Shown here: one piece after another, positions 9,187-16,177 of the stretch | How positions within the stretch are numbered: the stretch's first letter is position 1 | How the letters are laid out: each line of letters begins with the position of its first letter | DNA from: Chloroflexota bacterium | GTDB lineage: Bacteria; Chloroflexota; Dormibacteria; Dormibacterales; Dormibacteraceae | NCBI GenBank assembly: GCA_005889495.1 | Contig: VBHA01000083.1 | Coordinates: 1-49,839, forward strand | DNA length: 49,839 nt | Direction: 5' to 3' | Program-made: the position numbers and the translations under genes | Notes under the pieces: generated by a model | Database searches by the model: none | What the model was told of the DNA's origin: nothing | The model's input: the letters and a program-made list of their open reading frames with translations, nothing else

Positions 9187-10194
9187 TTACTGCCACTTGA
9201 GCTCGGCGACCGAACCGTCCAGGCGGATCACCCAGACCTGACCGCCGTCCGCCGCCACCGAGCTCGACGGAACCAGGATCCGCTCGGCGATCGAACCGGT
9301 GGACGGGTCGATGCGCGCCGTCGTCGGCCCGCTCATCCAGACGCCGTTGGCGGCCGCGGCGATCTCGTCGATGCCCTGCCGGCCGATGAAGCCAGGGCCG
9401 GGCTGGCTCCACGTCATCTTCCCGGTCGCGGGATCGATGCGCGAGATGTCGCCGCCGTACGAGCCGCGGACGAACACCGCGCCGCCCAGGGTCGTCACCG
9501 CGGTGCTCCACCACTCGATCTCATAGCGATTTGTCACCTTGAGGGTCTGCGGGTCGACCCGGTCGAGGTGGCCGACGCCGTTCAAGCCGCGCACGCACAG
9601 CACCCAGACCGCTCCCGCGCCGTCGGTCAACATGGCCGGGCCATGGTCGAGGTCGGCGATCGTGCCCACGAGGGTGCGCGTGGCCAGGTCGACGGCGTAA
9701 AGAGCGTGGTCGTCATAGCCCGAGACCCACGCCTTGCCGTTGCCGAAGGCGAGGCTCCATCCGGTGCCCGGCAGCTGCACGCGCTCAGCCGCGCGGTGCG
9801 CACTCGGGTCGACGCGGACCAGCTGGCGGTTGCCGTTGTCGAGAGCCCACAGCGAGCTGCCGTCCCAGCCGATGGCGTAGGGCGTGTCGCAGGCGCGCCA
9901 GCCCCACGAGCCCGAGTAGTAGGCGTGGACGCTGTCCGGCGCGCAGCCTTGCGCGCGCAGCACCTTGGGGTCGGCGACCGCGATCGTGGCCACGGTCCTG
10001 CCGCTGGCGCGGTCGATCTGGGAGACGGTGCCGTCGCTCATGTTGGCGACGAACGCCCAGGCGCCGCCCAGCGTGACGGGTCCGGGGGTCTGGCCGACCG
10101 CGACGTGATGGACCACGGTCCAGCGTGGGGAAGGGGGCGGCGATTCGGTACAGGCCCCTATCACCGCGGCCCCGACGAGGAGGCTCCCAAGCAC
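9187..10194 (-). CDS. Lipoprotein with beta-propeller (Vgb/YVTN-like)
   Basis: Exported protein of about 335 residues. A lipobox-like VIGAC places the lipidated cysteine at residue 15. The rest consists of repeated blades of the SMP-30/Vgb/YVTN style, with recurring units such as GGAWAFVANMSDGTVSQID, SSLWALDNGNRQLVRVDP, GKAWVSGYDDHALYAVD and GQVWVIRLDGSVAEL. Such propellers are usually extracytoplasmic binding or scaffold modules; no catalytic residues are recognised. The GTG start at 10194 leaves a very short signal with no basic residues. Upstream in-frame codons would supply two arginines but only from an ATT codon, so the true start is uncertain. It is divergent from the CGNR regulator and shares its promoter region. 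Confidence 0.8.
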   Translation of the reverse strand: MLGSLLVGAAVIGACTESPPPSPRWTVVHHVAVGQTPGPVTLGGAWAFVANMSDGTVSQIDRASGRTVATIAVADPKVLRAQGCAPDSVHAYYSGSWGWRACDTPYAIGWDGSSLWALDNGNRQLVRVDPSAHRAAERVQLPGTGWSLAFGNGKAWVSGYDDHALYAVDLATRTLVGTIADLDHGPAMLTDGAGAVWVLCVRGLNGVGHLDRVDPQTLKVTNRYEIEWWSTAVTTLGGAVFVRGSYGGDISRIDPATGKMTWSQPGPGFIGRQGIDEIAAAANGVWMSGPTTARIDPSTGSIAERILVPSSSVAADGGQVWVIRLDGSVAELKWQ

Positions 10195-10205
10195 TTCAAT
10201 TCGTC

Positions 10206-10239
10206 GTGTAATAGGCTAACCATACTTCATCTATTACAC
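10206..10239. promoter_or_regulatory. Perfect 9-bp inverted repeat in a divergent promoter
   Basis: GTGTAATAG at 10206-10214 and CTATTACAC at 10231-10239 form a perfect inverted repeat with a 16-bp spacer, centred between the beta-propeller lipoprotein gene and the CGNR regulator gene. Each arm contains TATTAC reading outward, so the arms coincide with possible -10 elements on both strands. The A+T-rich patch stands out from its surroundings. It is a strong candidate operator controlling both genes. Confidence 0.6.
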
Positions 10240-10249
10240 TGAGCGGAAG

Positions 10250-10837
10250 GTGCCTTCTCCGATCCCTCACGACTGGACCCCGGCGCCGTGCCTGGACCTG
10301 GTCAACAGCCGCTGGAGCGATCACCTGGGGTCGGGCCGCTCCTACGACCGCCTGCCCGAGCCTCTCTTTCGGCGCGCCTTTCTGAAGCGTTGGGGCTACC
10401 GGGTGCGCGACCCCGACTCGGCCGGCGGCATCGCGCGCCTCGCCGCATTGCGCACCGTCCTGCGACGAGTCATGGACGGCTACGTATCAGGGCGCCCGCT
10501 GAGCGCGGCACAGCGGCGGCTGCTCGAGGTCGAGGCAAACCGGGCACGGGCGGTGCTGCGTCTGCGGCGGCGGGGCGGCGAGGAGGAGCTGGCGCTCGAG
10601 CATTCGGGCGAGGAGTGGGACGTCGTCTCGTCGGAGATCGCAGCCTCGGCCGCCCGGCTGATCGCGGAGCGCGGCGCGGTCAAAGAGTGCGCCAACCCCA
10701 ACTGCAGCTGGATGTTCGTTGACGAGAGCAAAGCCGGTACAAGGCGTTGGTGCAACGTGTCGGTATGCGGGAGCCTGGTCAACGTGCGCCGCCACCGCTC
10801 CCACGCCGGAAATCAGAGTCGGCTGCGAAGGGCCTGA
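10250..10837 (+). CDS. ABATE/CGNR zinc-finger transcriptional regulator
   Basis: Protein of 195 residues in the CGNR zinc-finger family (stress-induced transcription regulator type). The N-terminal ABATE domain (about 12-130) begins with CLDLVNSRW. The C-terminal zinc finger carries C147, C152, C168 and C173 in ECANPNCSWMF and RWCNVSVCGSL, followed by the basic VRRHRSH. The family signature CGNR is changed here to CGSL (173-176) although all four cysteines are kept. GTG 10250 directly follows GCGGAAGG. The inverted repeat just upstream suggests autoregulation and control of the divergent lipoprotein gene. Confidence 0.9.
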   Translation: MPSPIPHDWTPAPCLDLVNSRWSDHLGSGRSYDRLPEPLFRRAFLKRWGYRVRDPDSAGGIARLAALRTVLRRVMDGYVSGRPLSAAQRRLLEVEANRARAVLRLRRRGGEEELALEHSGEEWDVVSSEIAASAARLIAERGAVKECANPNCSWMFVDESKAGTRRWCNVSVCGSLVNVRRHRSHAGNQSRLRRA

Positions 10838-10973
10838 TCCAGGGCAACCCGGGACAGCCGTGTGCATCTGGGACAAGAGCGCGGACTGGAGACCTGGCAG
10901 CCACTCAGTCGAGGAAACGCGCAGACCTGACCAAGTGGATCCTTGGCCAGATAGGTCATCGCTGGACAGCAAG

Positions 10974-10982
10974 TTAACCGCG
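10974..10982 (+). repeat. Left copy of 9-bp direct repeat flanking an A+T-rich cassette
   Basis: TTAACCGCG occurs here and again at 12190-12198, on either side of the two-gene cassette at 11049-12115. The repeat is short and may be chance, but its position at the boundaries of a compositionally different segment makes it worth recording. The rest of the 10838-11048 gap shows no gene. Confidence 0.25.
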
Positions 10983-11048
10983 AAGTAGGCTATGACCCGA
11001 CCAGGCAAGGTTGTGATGGACTAAGCCTGCGAGTCCCAGGTCGAATCG

Positions 11049-11915
11049 GTGCTCAGGCAGGTGGGTTACTTGTTTCTGGATTCGACAAGCTGGATTGACG
11101 TTTTCAAGTCAGTCGCGGACGCTCTCGCGAAGGAGGTCGCGACAAATCTCCCTGCGTCGGCGTCCGTACTCGTAGTGCTGATCGTCGTCGGTGCGGCGAT
11201 AGTATCGGGACAAAGGCTTCTGTATTTCGCTGCCTTTGCGCTCGCGATTCTGGCCATCCTGCTCATCGGCGCCCTTTCTTTCGGCTCTAGCCTGCCGATT
11301 TGGTACGCGATTCTACTGGCAGTTTTCGTGCTCGCCGGAGCAGTCGTCGGCGGGTTTTTCATGTGGCGTCAGGTGAATCCGGGCCCCGCACCGCCAACAC
11401 TGGTTCGCGCGCTCGATCCGGCCACCATCATCGTTGCGGTGCAAGCTCTGGAGAAAGCAGCAAATGAAGTCGCGCTTCAGTTGAAAATCCCACCGGCGAA
11501 AGTCCGTGCGAGCGTTTTCGCGCCGACCAAGGACTCCCTCAAAATCGTTCCGCAGCTGACCGTGCGCATGAATGACGATCCGAGCGAGCTCAGTCTCGAG
11601 GTTCCCTTTGGCACCGGGGTCGTTGGGACCGCGTGGAAGCTTGGGAAGCCGCTCTGTGCTCGATTTGATTCCGCAAAGCTCAGACAGCCGCAGCCGTGGT
11701 TTGGGATACCTGCCGACCAGGCATCGAAGGTCAGCCGGGACCTTCGCTGGGTCATCGCTATTCCTACCCCGCCCATAAAGCCGGGCTTCGCTTGGACTGT
11801 CGACGGGCTCGTGGACTGCGACGACCAAAATTTGAGCGACGTCATCCCGAGTCTGGCACTCTGGTCGTACGCACTAGGCAATTTCATCTCAGGGGTAGAC
11901 TTGTTGCCAAAATGA
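11049..11915 (+). CDS. Membrane protein with cytoplasmic GAF-like domain
   Basis: Protein of about 288 residues, not assigned to a named family. Three membrane helices are visible at about 36-53, 57-77 and 83-106, followed by a soluble C-terminal domain (about 125-285). That domain has the look of a GAF fold: VRASVFAPTKDSLKIV, then the GTGVVGTAWKLGKPLCARF segment typical of GAF sensors, then RWVIAIPTPP and VDGLVDCDDQN. No kinase, cyclase or nuclease motif follows, so the output is unclear. Codons such as AAA, ATT, TTT and AGT are more frequent than in the neighbours. The stop overlaps the ATG of the next small gene (ATGA), which strongly supports a two-gene unit. The start is GTG 11049, without a strong ribosome site. 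Confidence 0.75.
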   Translation: MLRQVGYLFLDSTSWIDVFKSVADALAKEVATNLPASASVLVVLIVVGAAIVSGQRLLYFAAFALAILAILLIGALSFGSSLPIWYAILLAVFVLAGAVVGGFFMWRQVNPGPAPPTLVRALDPATIIVAVQALEKAANEVALQLKIPPAKVRASVFAPTKDSLKIVPQLTVRMNDDPSELSLEVPFGTGVVGTAWKLGKPLCARFDSAKLRQPQPWFGIPADQASKVSRDLRWVIAIPTPPIKPGFAWTVDGLVDCDDQNLSDVIPSLALWSYALGNFISGVDLLPK

Positions 11916-12115
11916 AGACACAACATCTTGATCACGATCAACCCGGGGGTGCGGTGACTGATGCCAGCGTGGTGGTTCAGCTGGATCCGAAAGAGATCAA
12001 TCTTTCGCCAGCCTTTGTCGATTTCGTAAAGTCGAATCTTGATAGGTTCGGTGGTAAAACGGAAGCGGACATCCTGGGCGAGGTTCGCACTCACTACGCG
12101 ATAAGCCCCGAGTAG
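11912..12115 (+). CDS. Small acidic protein, partner of the GAF-like membrane protein
   Basis: Predicted protein of 67 residues, not recognised. It overlaps the upstream stop codon by 4 nt (ATGA), the usual sign of translational coupling. It begins MKTQHLDHDQ and has an acidic first half, a central segment VVVQLDPKEINLSPAF and a helical C-terminal half ending in VRTHYAISPE. No signal peptide, membrane helix or cysteine is present, so it is likely cytoplasmic, where the GAF-like domain of its partner should also be. It could be a small effector or regulator of that protein. Confidence 0.6.
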   Translation: MKTQHLDHDQPGGAVTDASVVVQLDPKEINLSPAFVDFVKSNLDRFGGKTEADILGEVRTHYAISPE

Positions 12116-12182
12116 GTCGTCGGATTCGCCTGGCGGCTCCCTGACCACTGGGGGCTAGCGGGCGACCGCTTTCATCTCCGCC

Positions 12183-12207
12183 GTCGCACTTAACCGCGTT
12201 AAGCGAC
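12183..12207. terminator. Bulged stem-loop between convergent genes
   Basis: GTCG-CA-CTTAAC, a CGC loop and GTTAAG-CGAC form a ten-pair stem with a two-base bulge. It sits between the end of the 67-residue gene and the end of the Rieske gene, so it may serve as a bidirectional terminator. There is no clear U-tract. It also contains the right copy of the TTAACCGCG direct repeat. Confidence 0.4.
12190..12198 (+). repeat. Right copy of 9-bp direct repeat flanking an A+T-rich cassette
   Basis: Second copy of TTAACCGCG, 1.2 kb from the copy at 10974-10982 and in the same orientation. Together they bracket the GAF-like/67-residue gene pair. The copy also forms part of a stem-loop, which may be its real role. 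Confidence 0.25.
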
Positions 12208-12212
12208 TCGCC

Positions 12213-13172
12213 TCAGGCGGCGCCGGTACGGACGCCGAGCTGGCGCAGCCAGCGGCGGTATGCGATGGCCGTGCGGTCGCTGCGCAGGTGCAGCTCCGCC
12301 TGCAGGTCCAGCGGTAGCAGCTCCGGGCGCTGCGATTCCAGGATCGGGCGATCCTGGGCGAAGATCCGGTCCTGGAAGTCGACCATGTCGGATTCCGGTT
12401 CGTAGTTCATCGCCATCCACATCCACGCCGAGCTGTCGACCGCCTCGTGGGGGGTCACCGACAGCAGCATCCCGAACGAGTGGTCGCCGTGCTTGATGAA
12501 AGACGCGGAGAGCGGCCGGTGAACCCGGTAGGTGTAGGTCACAGTCGAGCCCTGCCCGGTCGCGTACGGGTCGGGTTGGTAGACCTTCACGCCGGTCGCC
12601 AGCACGCCGTCGGCGCTGACGACCGCGTCGTATTCCGCGATCTCCGGCCGCGAGCGGTCGCCCAGGATGCCCTCGTGCACGAACGGGAAATGGCCGACGT
12701 CGAGGAAGTTCTCGACCACCCGGGGCGCGCTCGCGCGGACCCGATACGGCCCCGCCTTGAGCACCCGGTGCCCGGGATCGTCGAGCAGCTCGAAGCGCGG
12801 CAGGTCTTTGGCGCCCGAGCCGAGAGTGACCCAGACGACGCCGTAGTCCGATCGCGCGCGGTAGACCGTCACGCAGGCTTTGGCCGGCGGCGCCTGCTCC
12901 GGATGCGCCGGCATCAACACGCAGCGGCCGTCCTCGCCGTACGTCCAACCGTGGTAGGGACATTCGAGCCTGTCGCCGCCGACCACGTGCCCCAACGACA
13001 GCCGCGTGCCGCGATGGACGCACAGGTCACGCCACGCGTGGAACCTGTCGCCCGAGCGCCAGACGACGATGTCCTCGCCCAGGAGCCGAACGCCGACCGG
13101 CCCTCCACCATGGAGGTCCTCCACCCGCGCGACCGGGTGCCAGTCTTCGACCAGGACCGGGTCGTCGATCAA
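12213..13172 (-). CDS. Rieske non-heme iron oxygenase, alpha subunit
   Basis: Aromatic-ring-hydroxylating or demethylating oxygenase of about 319 residues. The N-terminal Rieske domain binds a [2Fe-2S] cluster through C51-x-H53 (CVHRG) and C71-xx-H74 (CPYHGWTY). The catalytic domain has the mononuclear iron motif NFLDVGHFPFVH, giving D158, H161 and H166. The size and layout resemble the VanA/demethylase-like single-subunit group. The start is set at TTG 13172, one base after the CBS gene stop; longer starts (ATG 13247, TTG 13253) lie inside the conserved end of the CBS gene. It is the last gene of a HAD-PPK2-CBS-Rieske operon. No reductase or ferredoxin gene is nearby, and the substrate cannot be read. 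Confidence 0.88.
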   Translation of the reverse strand: MIDDPVLVEDWHPVARVEDLHGGGPVGVRLLGEDIVVWRSGDRFHAWRDLCVHRGTRLSLGHVVGGDRLECPYHGWTYGEDGRCVLMPAHPEQAPPAKACVTVYRARSDYGVVWVTLGSGAKDLPRFELLDDPGHRVLKAGPYRVRASAPRVVENFLDVGHFPFVHEGILGDRSRPEIAEYDAVVSADGVLATGVKVYQPDPYATGQGSTVTYTYRVHRPLSASFIKHGDHSFGMLLSVTPHEAVDSSAWMWMAMNYEPESDMVDFQDRIFAQDRPILESQRPELLPLDLQAELHLRSDRTAIAYRRWLRQLGVRTGAA

Positions 13173-13173
13173 C

Positions 13174-13554
13174 CTACGATCGCGCCCGGTCGAGCACCGC
13201 CATGAGATTTCGCGCCGAGACCAGGCCGATCGGCTTGCCGTCGTCATCGACAACCGGCAGGTGCCTCACGCCTCTGCTCATCATCTTCAACGCCACCACG
13301 CTCACGTCCTCGTCGAGGGTGACCGTGGCCGGCTCCGGGGTCATGACCACCGCCGCCGCCGCCTGCTGGGGGTCGAGCCCGTCCGCGATCGCCCTCACCA
13401 GGTCGCGCTCCGTGATGATCCCGACCAGCCGGTCGCCCGACATCACGACGACGGAATCGGAATCGTGCCGGCGCATCTCGCGTGCCACCTCCGCAAGCAG
13501 CGCCTCCGGCCCGACTGTCAGGAGGCGTCCGGGCGGAAGCTCGCTGACCTTCAC
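13174..13554 (-). CDS. CBS-domain pair protein
   Basis: Stand-alone protein of 126 residues with two CBS motifs. The first ends in VVVMSGDRLVGIITERDLVRA and the second in RHLPVVDDDGKPIGLVSARNL. Such pairs bind adenine nucleotides and act as energy sensors. The start is GTG 13554 with GAGGTGG a few bases upstream; the PPK2 stop is one base away, so the genes are coupled. Linkage to a polyphosphate kinase fits nucleotide sensing. The C-terminus ends before the downstream Rieske gene with a one-base gap. Confidence 0.92.
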   Translation of the reverse strand: MKVSELPPGRLLTVGPEALLAEVAREMRRHDSDSVVVMSGDRLVGIITERDLVRAIADGLDPQQAAAAVVMTPEPATVTLDEDVSVVALKMMSRGVRHLPVVDDDGKPIGLVSARNLMAVLDRARS

Positions 13555-13555
13555 C

Positions 13556-14413
13556 TCAAACCACCTCGTACTTGATCGGGACCATGCGCTGCGAGGTCTT
13601 CGGCGGGCGCGTGTAGCTCCGCTTCTGGCGCGGCGGGAGCTTGATGTCGTCGTGCGGCACTTCCTCATACGGAATCAGGGACAGGAAGTGGCTGATCAAG
13701 TTCAGGTGAGCGGCGCGCTTGTTGTCGGTCTCGACCACGTGCCACGGCGCGTCGGGGATGTCGGTGTAGGCAAACATCTGGTCTTTGGCTTCCGAGTAGT
13801 CGACCCACCGGGCGCGCGCCTGGAGGTCCATCGGGCTCAGCTTCCAGCGCTTGCTCGGGTCGTTGATGCGGCCCAGGAAGCGTCGCTCCTGTTCATCGTC
13901 GCTGACCGAGAGCCAGTACTTGACCAGGATGATGCCGGCGCGGACGAGCATGCGCTCGAACTGCGGGCAGGTGCGCATGAACTCTTCGTATTCCTCGTCC
14001 GTGCAGAAGCCCATCACGTGCTCGACGCCCGCGCGGTTGTACCAGCTGCGGTCGAAGAACACGATCTCGCCCGCTGACGGAAGGTGCGCGATATAGCGCT
14101 GGAAATACCACTGGCTCCGTTCGCGCTCGGTCGGCGCCGGAAGAGCCACGACGCGCGCGTAACGCGGGTTCAGCAGGGCGGTCATGCGCTTGATCACACC
14201 GCCCTTGCCGGCGGTGTCGCGGCCCTCGAAGATCGCGACCAAGCGCAGGCCCCGATTCCGCACCCACTCTTCCAGCTGGACGAGCTCGACCTGCAGCCGG
14301 CGCAGCTCGCGCTCGTAGTCCTTCTTCGTGAGGACGTCCTTCTTGCCGAGCCTCTTGGGCGCCCACTCTCCGTTCTTCTTCTTCCGCTTCTTGTCTTTCT
14401 TGACGACCGCCAT
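13556..14413 (-). CDS. ppk2: Polyphosphate kinase 2 family protein
   Basis: Cytoplasmic enzyme of 285 residues that should transfer phosphate between polyphosphate and a nucleoside diphosphate, usually GDP or ADP. A very basic Lys-rich N-terminus (residues 5-31) precedes Walker A GRDTAGKGG at 64-72. Walker B FFDRSWYNR is at about 119-127, and the lid segment with RINDPSKRWKLSPMD and DYSEAKDQMF follows. The length matches the one-domain PPK2 class I. The ATG at 14413 is the first methionine before the Lys-rich tail. It lies 16 nt after the HAD gene. Direction and nucleotide preference cannot be decided from sequence alone. Confidence 0.95.
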   Translation of the reverse strand: MAVVKKDKKRKKKNGEWAPKRLGKKDVLTKKDYERELRRLQVELVQLEEWVRNRGLRLVAIFEGRDTAGKGGVIKRMTALLNPRYARVVALPAPTERERSQWYFQRYIAHLPSAGEIVFFDRSWYNRAGVEHVMGFCTDEEYEEFMRTCPQFERMLVRAGIILVKYWLSVSDDEQERRFLGRINDPSKRWKLSPMDLQARARWVDYSEAKDQMFAYTDIPDAPWHVVETDNKRAAHLNLISHFLSLIPYEEVPHDDIKLPPRQKRSYTRPPKTSQRMVPIKYEVV

Positions 14414-14429
14414 CGGCGCGCTCAACTTA

Positions 14430-15086
14430 TCACCAGCCGAGCGCCGCGTCCGGGACATCCGCGAGGTCGGGCGCGAGCCAGTCGGCGCCAGCCAGTTCGG
14501 CGGGGCTGAAGGTGCTGGTGATGCCGAGGCAGCGCATGCCGGCGGCGCGGGCGGCGGCCACTCCGCTGACCGCGTCCTCGACCACCAGGCAGGAGGCGGG
14601 TGGCAGGCCGATCCGGCGGGCCGCCTCCAGGAAGATGTCCGGCGCTGGCTTCTTCCGCACCACCTGGTTGCCGTCGACGACGGTGGCGAACACCGTTTCC
14701 GGTAGGCCGATCTCGCGCAGGTTGGCAAAGACCTTGACCCGGTCGGCACCGGAGGCGACGGCGACGGCCAGGCCACGCCTTTTGCATCGGTTGACGAACT
14801 CGACCGCGCCGGGCAACGGCTCGAGCCGTCCCCTGATCACGCTGCCGTAGATCTCGTACAGGCGCGCCTTGTCGCGCGCCAGGTCGAGCTCGACCCCGCG
14901 TGTCTCGGCCGCTCCGCCGATGTAGCGGTCCTCGCCCATGCCGATGAAAGGCTTGAAGTCATCGGCGGTCATCTGCAGGCCCTTCTCCGCGAAGAGGGCG
15001 ATCGCCGCCTCGGCGAGCAGCGCCTCCGACACCGCAAGCACTCCGTCGAGGTCGAAAATCACTCCACGAAGTTGGGCGACTTTCAC
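14430..15086 (-). CDS. HAD-superfamily hydrolase (beta-phosphoglucomutase-like)
   Basis: Phosphatase or phosphoglucomutase-like enzyme of 218 residues. HAD motif I is DLDGVL with D12 and D14. A helical cap follows (about 18-85). Motif II is VAVASGAD, motif III is the KKPAPD lysine, and motif IV is VVEDAVSG. The ATRIG and phosphoglucomutase-specific features were not seen, so the substrate is open. GTG 15086 is the start that gives the normal spacing to motif I. It heads a four-gene operon (HAD, PPK2, CBS, Rieske). Its first codons overlap the first codons of another HAD gene on the opposite strand. Confidence 0.92.
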   Translation of the reverse strand: MKVAQLRGVIFDLDGVLAVSEALLAEAAIALFAEKGLQMTADDFKPFIGMGEDRYIGGAAETRGVELDLARDKARLYEIYGSVIRGRLEPLPGAVEFVNRCKRRGLAVAVASGADRVKVFANLREIGLPETVFATVVDGNQVVRKKPAPDIFLEAARRIGLPPASCLVVEDAVSGVAAARAAGMRCLGITSTFSPAELAGADWLAPDLADVPDAALGW

Positions 15087-15728
15087 GCGCGGGCGATCGT
15101 GTTCGACCTGGACGGGGTCCTGGTCGACACCATGAGCTTCATCCGCGCAGCTTGGGCCGGATGGGCTTCTGACCGAGGACTCGACCCCGATGAGGTGCTG
15201 GCCGCGATCCACATGACGGGGAGCGAGCTCATCCGCAGGTTCGCGCCCGACGCGGACCCGGCGGCCGAGATCCGGCTGATCTCCGCGCGGCAATCACCGC
15301 TCGAAGGCTCGCTGGTTCCCTTCCCGGGCGCGAGCGAGCTGCTCGCCAGGCTGCCTGACCGCGCCTGGGCCATCGTGACGTCGGCGCGGCGCGAGCCCGC
15401 GCTCCGCCATCTCGCCACGGCGCGGCTCCCATCGCCGAGGACCCTCATCAGCGCCGAAGATACCCCGCGCGGGAAGCCCGATCCCTCCGGCTATCGCCTC
15501 GCCGCCACGCGGTTGGGCGTGCCGCCGGAAACCTGTCTTGCGATCGAGGACAGCCCGGCGGGAATCCGGGCCGCGGTCGGTGCGGGCATGTTCGTCGTCG
15601 GCGTGACGAACACGCACGGGGCGCCCGACCTGGCCGCCGCGCACGCCGTCATCGCGTCACTGGCCGCTCTCGCATCATGGGTCCGACGATCGGCGCGAGC
15701 AATCCGCGCGGCTCGAATCCCTGACTGA
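15072..15728 (+). CDS. HAD-superfamily hydrolase, head-to-head with a paralogous HAD gene
   Basis: HAD enzyme of 218 residues, same length and same D12/D14 spacing as the divergent HAD gene. Motif I is FDLDGVLVDT, motif II IVTSARRE, motif III RGKPDPSGY, motif IV AIEDSPAG. TTG 15072 is the only start that keeps the first beta strand; there is no clear ribosome site. The natural end of the family is reached at about ASLAAL; the last 18 residues (RRSARAIRAARIPD) are read antisense through the end of the SRPBCC gene and look like non-native read-through. The 3' overlap with that gene is 80 nt. Confidence 0.85.
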   Translation: MGDFHARAIVFDLDGVLVDTMSFIRAAWAGWASDRGLDPDEVLAAIHMTGSELIRRFAPDADPAAEIRLISARQSPLEGSLVPFPGASELLARLPDRAWAIVTSARREPALRHLATARLPSPRTLISAEDTPRGKPDPSGYRLAATRLGVPPETCLAIEDSPAGIRAAVGAGMFVVGVTNTHGAPDLAAAHAVIASLAALASWVRRSARAIRAARIPD

Positions 15729-16023
15729 TAAAGCTGCCCGAACCGCGCGGCGTGATCGTCGCCCGGATTGCCATCTTGGTCCCCGGGAGCGCGGTGCTCT
15801 CGAGCTCGAACGAGTGGCCGTCCTCGAAGTGCGTGACGACGACGTCGTGCTTGCCGCCCGACCGCGTGTCGATCATTCCAGTCGCGCCGAGCTTGAGCGG
15901 ACCGTTGATGCGTGACTCTTTCATGTCGGGGTTCCACTCGGGCCAGTGGTTGACATCGGACCAGACGCGCCACACCCTGTCCGGAGACGCCTTCGTCTCC
16001 AGTGCAGCTTCTCTATATGCCAT
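15649..16023 (-). CDS. SRPBCC-family protein, short at the C-terminus
   Basis: Small lipid- or aromatic-binding fold protein of 124 residues (polyketide cyclase/dehydrase type). VWRVWSDVNHWPEWNPDM marks the N-terminal helix and strand, and FEDGHSFELES lies in the central sheet. The C-terminal helix usually ends near residue 145, but here the protein stops after GPMMRERPVTR, about 20 residues early. The missing part coincides with the coding end of the convergent HAD gene. ATG 16023 has a very good ribosome site (GGGAGGAG, 5 nt upstream). The ligand is unknown. Confidence 0.8.
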   Translation of the reverse strand: MAYREAALETKASPDRVWRVWSDVNHWPEWNPDMKESRINGPLKLGATGMIDTRSGGKHDVVVTHFEDGHSFELESTALPGTKMAIRATITPRGSGSFISQGFEPRGLLAPIVGPMMRERPVTR

Positions 16024-16127
16024 TCGCTTCTCCTCCCACAGATGTAGTAGTTGAAATTAGTCCTCTGGTACGGCGATGAAAGTGCCGCACTCCCAATACA
16101 TTTACCACCGCAGCGGTCGGGTGTGAT

Positions 16128-16149
16128 CCGGCTTACATTCACAAGCCGG
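16128..16149. promoter_or_regulatory. 7-bp inverted repeat upstream of the soluble kinase
   Basis: CCGGCTT and AAGCCGG flank an 8-nt loop in the divergent gap between the SRPBCC and histidine-kinase genes, about 28 nt before the kinase start. It could be an operator (for instance of the NarL-type regulator encoded by the operon) or an RNA hairpin in the leader. Confidence 0.4.
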
Positions 16150-16177
16150 GACGACGAAGGGGAGCACGGCAAGCACG

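Noticed and set aside
10838-11048. Possible tRNA or tRNA fragment before the GAF-like gene
   Set aside because: No cloverleaf, anticodon arm or T-loop consensus could be built from the sequence.
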